Source of the DNA: Streptomyces vilmorinianum
GTDB lineage: Bacteria > Actinomycetota > Actinomycetes > Streptomycetales > Streptomycetaceae
Assembly: GCF_005517195.1 (NCBI RefSeq)
Contig: NZ_CP040244.1
Location: 1,320,001-1,384,000, forward strand
DNA length: 64,000 nt
Direction: 5' to 3'
Shown here: piece after piece, positions 60,973 through 64,000 of the stretch
How positions within the stretch are numbered: position 1 is the first letter of the stretch
Layout of the letters: each line of letters begins with the position of its first letter
Translations under genes and position numbers: made by a program
Notes under the pieces: model-generated
Told to the model about the DNA's origin: nothing
The model's input: the letters and a program-made list of their open reading frames with translations, nothing else
The model's database searches: none

Positions 60973-62403
60973 TCATGACCGAACTGTGCGCACCTCCCGC
61001 AGCCAGGCCACCAGGAGGACGACTCCGGTGGTCGCGCCCGACCACAGCACCTGCGGCCGCGCCCCGTCGTCGGTCAGCATCAGCACCAGGACCGCCGCCA
61101 TCGCGGCCAGCGCCGCCCAGGTCAGCCAGGGGAAGCCCCACATCCTCAGGCTCAGGGTCTCCGGCGCCTCGCGCTCGATCCGGCGGCGCAGCCTCAGCTG
61201 GGAGACCGCGATCAGGCCCCATACGAAGAGGAGTACGGCGCCGACCGCGTTGAGCATGTAGAGGAAGACCGAATCCGGCCACTTCAGATTCAGCAGGACG
61301 GAGACGAACCCGAACGCCACCGACGCGAGCACCGCACGCCGCGGCACCCCGCCGCCCGAGACCGCGAGCAGGCCCTTCGGCGCCTCGCCGCGCTCGGCGA
61401 GCGAGAAGATCATGCGCGAGGACCCGTACAGGTTCGCGTTGAGCGCCGAGAGCAGCGCCACGAAGATCACGACGTTCATGATCTGCCCGGCCGACGGCAC
61501 CCCGAGCGTGTCGAGCACGGCGACGTAGGGCGACTCCCCCGGCTTCAGCGAGCTCCAGGGCAGGAGGGTCACGATGACCAGCATCGAACCGACGTAGAAG
61601 AAGAGGATCCGCCAGACCGCGCTGCGCACCGCCCGCGCCACGTTGCGGGCCGGGTCCGCCGACTCGGCGGCCGCGATCGTCACGACCTCCAGACCGCCGA
61701 AGGCGAAGACGACGGCGAGGATCCCGGAGACCACGCCCTCCCAGCCGTTGGGCAGAAAACCGCCCTGACCGGTCAGGTTCGCCAGGCCCACCGGGTCGGT
61801 GTCGGGAAGCCGGCCGACGATGGCGAGCACCCCGAGCGCCAGGAAGAGCACGATCGCGCCCATCTTGAGGGCCGCGAACCAGAACTCGAACTCGCCGAAG
61901 TTCTTCACCGCCGCCAGGTTGGCCACGGTGAACACGACCATGAAGATCAGCACCCAGGACCACTGCGGAATCCCGGGAACCCAGCCGTTGGCGATCTTCG
62001 CCGCGCCCGTCGCCTCCACAGCGAGGACGACCACCAGCAGGAACCAGTACAGCCAGCCCACCGAGAAGCCCGCCCAGCGACCCAGCGCCCGCTCGGCGTG
62101 GACGGAGAAGGCACCCGACGCGGGCATGGCCGCCGACATCTCGCCCAGCATCCGCATGATCAGCATCGCGAGCGTGCCCGCGATCAGATACGAGAGGACG
62201 ATGCCCGGCCCGGCGACCGCGATCCCCGCGCCCGAGCCGACGAAGAGCCCGGCCCCGATCACCCCGCCCAGGCCCAGCATCGTCAGGTGACGCTGCTTCA
62301 GCCCGTGGGAGAGCAGCTCCGGTTCGGCGACCAGGGGAGGGCGGGGAGGGAAGGAAGGGAGGGGAGCGAGGGGGTCGGCGGGGGACGGCGGGGCGTCGTG
62401 CAT
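60973..62403 (-). CDS. amino-acid permease (APC superfamily), paralogue
   Basis: This 476-residue protein is closely similar to the 59438 permease along its length (HGLKQRHLTMLGLGGVIGAGLFVGSGAGI; NFGEFEFWFAALKMGAIVLFL), with a longer Pro-rich cytoplasmic N-terminus. Tandem duplication is evident. ATG 62403 was chosen; upstream frame to 62511 lacks support. The 116-bp gap to the second permease has room for a separate promoter. Divergent from bioY. Confidence 0.92.
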   Translation of the reverse strand: MHDAPPSPADPLAPLPSFPPRPPLVAEPELLSHGLKQRHLTMLGLGGVIGAGLFVGSGAGIAVAGPGIVLSYLIAGTLAMLIMRMLGEMSAAMPASGAFSVHAERALGRWAGFSVGWLYWFLLVVVLAVEATGAAKIANGWVPGIPQWSWVLIFMVVFTVANLAAVKNFGEFEFWFAALKMGAIVLFLALGVLAIVGRLPDTDPVGLANLTGQGGFLPNGWEGVVSGILAVVFAFGGLEVVTIAAAESADPARNVARAVRSAVWRILFFYVGSMLVIVTLLPWSSLKPGESPYVAVLDTLGVPSAGQIMNVVIFVALLSALNANLYGSSRMIFSLAERGEAPKGLLAVSGGGVPRRAVLASVAFGFVSVLLNLKWPDSVFLYMLNAVGAVLLFVWGLIAVSQLRLRRRIEREAPETLSLRMWGFPWLTWAALAAMAAVLVLMLTDDGARPQVLWSGATTGVVLLVAWLREVRTVRS

Positions 62404-62657
62404 GGGGGCTCGCGCTCTCGGACGGTTTATGGAGACCCCACAGTCTCGCCGTTGACCGGCTCCTGGCGCAAAAGGGGCCTCTCGCACGGACTTCCCCGTG
62501 ACAAGCATCACGTGGCGCGGCGCATGAAGTCGGGCCTTTGTCCGAAGTCGACGAAGTGCTCAACCCCGGCTTTGTGGACGGCTGATGGTGATCGCGCGTT
62601 CACCCCTCGACTACGGTCGATCTGTCCTGCCCAGCCCCTCACCCCCGCGGAGTACCG

Positions 62658-63260
62658 ATGAGCACCGCCGCCGCCCCCGTCCGTTCCCTCGGCTCCCTCC
62701 GCTCCGGGACGGTCCTCGCCGACCTGCTGCCGGCCGGCCGCACGCGGGACATCGCCCTGGTCGTCGGCGGCGCCGCCCTCACCGGCATCGCCGCGCAGAT
62801 CGCGGTCCCGGTGCCCGGCTCCCCGGTCCCGGTCTCCGGCCAGACCTTCGCGGCCCTGCTCGTCGGCACCGCGCTCGGCGCCCGCCGCGGCTTCCTCTCC
62901 CTCGCCCTGTACACGCTCGTCGGCATGGCGGGCATGCCCTGGTTCGCGCAGGCCTCCTCGGGCTGGGCGATGCCGTCCTTCGGATACGTGCTCGGCATGA
63001 TGCTCGCCGCCACGGTCGTCGGCGCCCTCGCGCGCCGCGGGGCGGACCGCTCCGTGCTCCGCACCGCGGGCGCGATGGCGCTCGGCTCCGTGATCATCTA
63101 CGCGGTGGGCGTGCCGTACCTGGCCCTCGCCACCGGCATGACGCTGTCGCAGGCGGTCGCCGCCGGCCTGACCCCGTTCCTGCTCGGCGACGCGCTCAAG
63201 GCCGCCCTCGCGATGGGCGCGCTGCCCACCGCGTGGAAGCTCATCGGCCGGAAGGGCTGA
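62658..63260 (+). CDS. bioY: BioY biotin transporter substrate-binding protein
   Basis: This 200-residue protein has six predicted helices and the BioY signatures QIAVPVPGSPVPVSGQTFAALLVGTALG, YTLVGMAGMPWF and FGYVLGMMLAA. It is the S-component of a biotin ECF importer; no EcfA/EcfT genes are nearby. ATG 62658 has GGAG seven bases upstream. No regulator or biotin-repressor site is recognised in the 254-bp divergent region. Confidence 0.95.
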   Translation: MSTAAAPVRSLGSLRSGTVLADLLPAGRTRDIALVVGGAALTGIAAQIAVPVPGSPVPVSGQTFAALLVGTALGARRGFLSLALYTLVGMAGMPWFAQASSGWAMPSFGYVLGMMLAATVVGALARRGADRSVLRTAGAMALGSVIIYAVGVPYLALATGMTLSQAVAAGLTPFLLGDALKAALAMGALPTAWKLIGRKG

Positions 63261-63291
63261 CATCCGGAGGGCTGACATCCGGAGGGCTGAC
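63254..63291 (+). repeat. 15-bp direct repeat at the end of bioY
   Basis: GGGCTGACATCCGGA occurs twice in tandem (63254, 63269) and begins a third time; the first copy includes the bioY stop codon. The last part, GAGGGC-TGAC-GCCCTC (63282-63297), forms a small 6-bp hairpin between convergent genes. Confidence 0.85.
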
Positions 63292-63295
63292 GCCC

Positions 63296-64000
63296 TCAGT
63301 TCCGCCTGAAGAGGTTCGCCGGGTCGTACGCGGACTTCAGCCCGGCGAGCCTCTTCCGCGTCTCCGCGTCGTACAGGCCCTCCGTCCGCCGCCCGTCACC
63401 GAAGACGAAGTTGACCGCCCGGCCGAGCGTCCGGGGCGCCAGGGCAGCCTCCACGCGCGCGTGGAGCGCACGGACCGGGGCCGTACCCTCCGCGTCGAGC
63501 GGGTACAGCGCCCGCACCAGGAAGGCCGCCTCGCGGTACGGCACGGCATTCGGCCGCTCCACGGCGAGCGCCCCGCCCAGGTGGTTGATCTGTACGACGG
63601 CCATCCGCCCCGCCTTCGGCCCGGTCGCGTCCAGGACCTCGGCGGCCGCGTCCAGGTCCAGCTCGCTCACCAGGATCCCGTCGCCCCAGTAGGCGTGCGG
63701 GACGTCCGGGTCGCTGTGAATCGTGTGGCTCTCGGTGTACGGCATCTCCCGCAGGGAGTCCGAGAGCGCGGGACCGATCGCCCGCAGCGGCGCCACGAGC
63801 CGCTCGCCCTCCGCCGCCTCCCCGGTGAAGGCGACCCGTACCGAGATCACGTACCGGCCGCGCAGCTGCGGCGGAAGCGCCGGCATGTCCGGGTAGACCA
63901 GGGCGGCCAGGGACGACGTCAGGGTGTCCGGCAGAGTCTCGGTCCACCGCGCGTACGTCCGCAGGACCGCGGCCGGGTCGGTCGCGGCGCCGTCGAAGGC
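63296..64000 (-). CDS. FAD-linked oxidoreductase with BBE domain, N-terminus beyond window
   Basis: 234 residues of the C-terminus are visible. The last part (RRTEGLYDAETRKRLAGLKSAYDPANLFRRN) is the berberine-bridge (BBE) signature of flavoproteins with covalently attached FAD. VVQINHLGGALAVERPNAVPYREAAFLV and the preceding substrate domain fit the family. The FAD-binding half lies outside the window, so covalent flavin residues cannot be checked. These enzymes oxidise sugars, alkaloids or secondary metabolites. Confidence 0.88.
   Translation of the reverse strand, partial: AFDGAATDPAAVLRTYARWTETLPDTLTSSLAALVYPDMPALPPQLRGRYVISVRVAFTGEAAEGERLVAPLRAIGPALSDSLREMPYTESHTIHSDPDVPHAYWGDGILVSELDLDAAAEVLDATGPKAGRMAVVQINHLGGALAVERPNAVPYREAAFLVRALYPLDAEGTAPVRALHARVEAALAPRTLGRAVNFVFGDGRRTEGLYDAETRKRLAGLKSAYDPANLFRRN

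Overview
The window is a stretch of a Streptomyces (or close relative) chromosome. GC content is very high, GTG starts with GGAGG-type ribosome sites are common, and genes sit in tightly overlapping operons. Diagnostic actinobacterial loci are present: a GlnX-GlnH-PknG operon, a csn-type glucosamine-oligosaccharide operon, a truncated haemoglobin, a CGNR regulator and a FeZn-type superoxide dismutase. I count 49 protein genes, two of them cut by the window ends. I found no rRNA, tRNA, CRISPR array, insertion sequence or prophage. No gap between genes exceeds 300 bases.

Layout. 1-9456 (minus): an ABC export or lipoprotein-release-type locus with three large FtsX-like permeases, one MacB/LolD-type ATPase and a leading small secreted four-cysteine protein. 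9692-11179: a group II truncated haemoglobin and a PCMT-like methyltransferase. 11281-21837 (minus): a seven-gene signalling operon running GlnX-like sensor, GlnH-like amino-acid-binding protein, coiled-coil protein, PknG-like kinase, PP2C phosphatase, VWA protein, FHA protein. 22080-28850 (minus): csnR-csnE-csnF-csnG-csnH-csnK, regulator, ABC importer, GH4 glycosidase and sugar kinase, behind a perfect ROK-type palindrome. 29069-36720: MscS channel, HNH nuclease, a secreted GH84-like glycosidase, a repeat-bearing small ORF, 4-alpha-glucanotransferase and a small membrane protein.

36808-42116: MarR regulator with a 30-bp perfect palindrome, two EamA exporters, a membrane protein, a LysR regulator and allantoicase. 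Two copies of one composite operator-like element lie before the second EamA gene and before allantoicase. 42237-49447 (minus): aminopeptidase N, aspartate-semialdehyde dehydrogenase and a large secreted subtilase. 49636-54953: CGNR regulator, VOC protein, flavin/PNPOx-like protein, HPP membrane protein, Nudix hydrolase, secreted serine hydrolase and an AbiEi/DUF559-like protein. 55144-64000: a second aminopeptidase N, a Rv2466c-like DsbA protein, FeZn superoxide dismutase with a candidate Nur box, two paralogous amino-acid permeases, BioY and a partial BBE-type flavoprotein.

The most interesting system is the 10.6-kb GlnX-to-FHA operon. It joins an extracytoplasmic amino-acid sensor to a soluble kinase, a matching phosphatase and a phosphothreonine-binding FHA protein, and adds two components (coiled-coil and VWA) that the mycobacterial glnX-glnH-pknG operon lacks.
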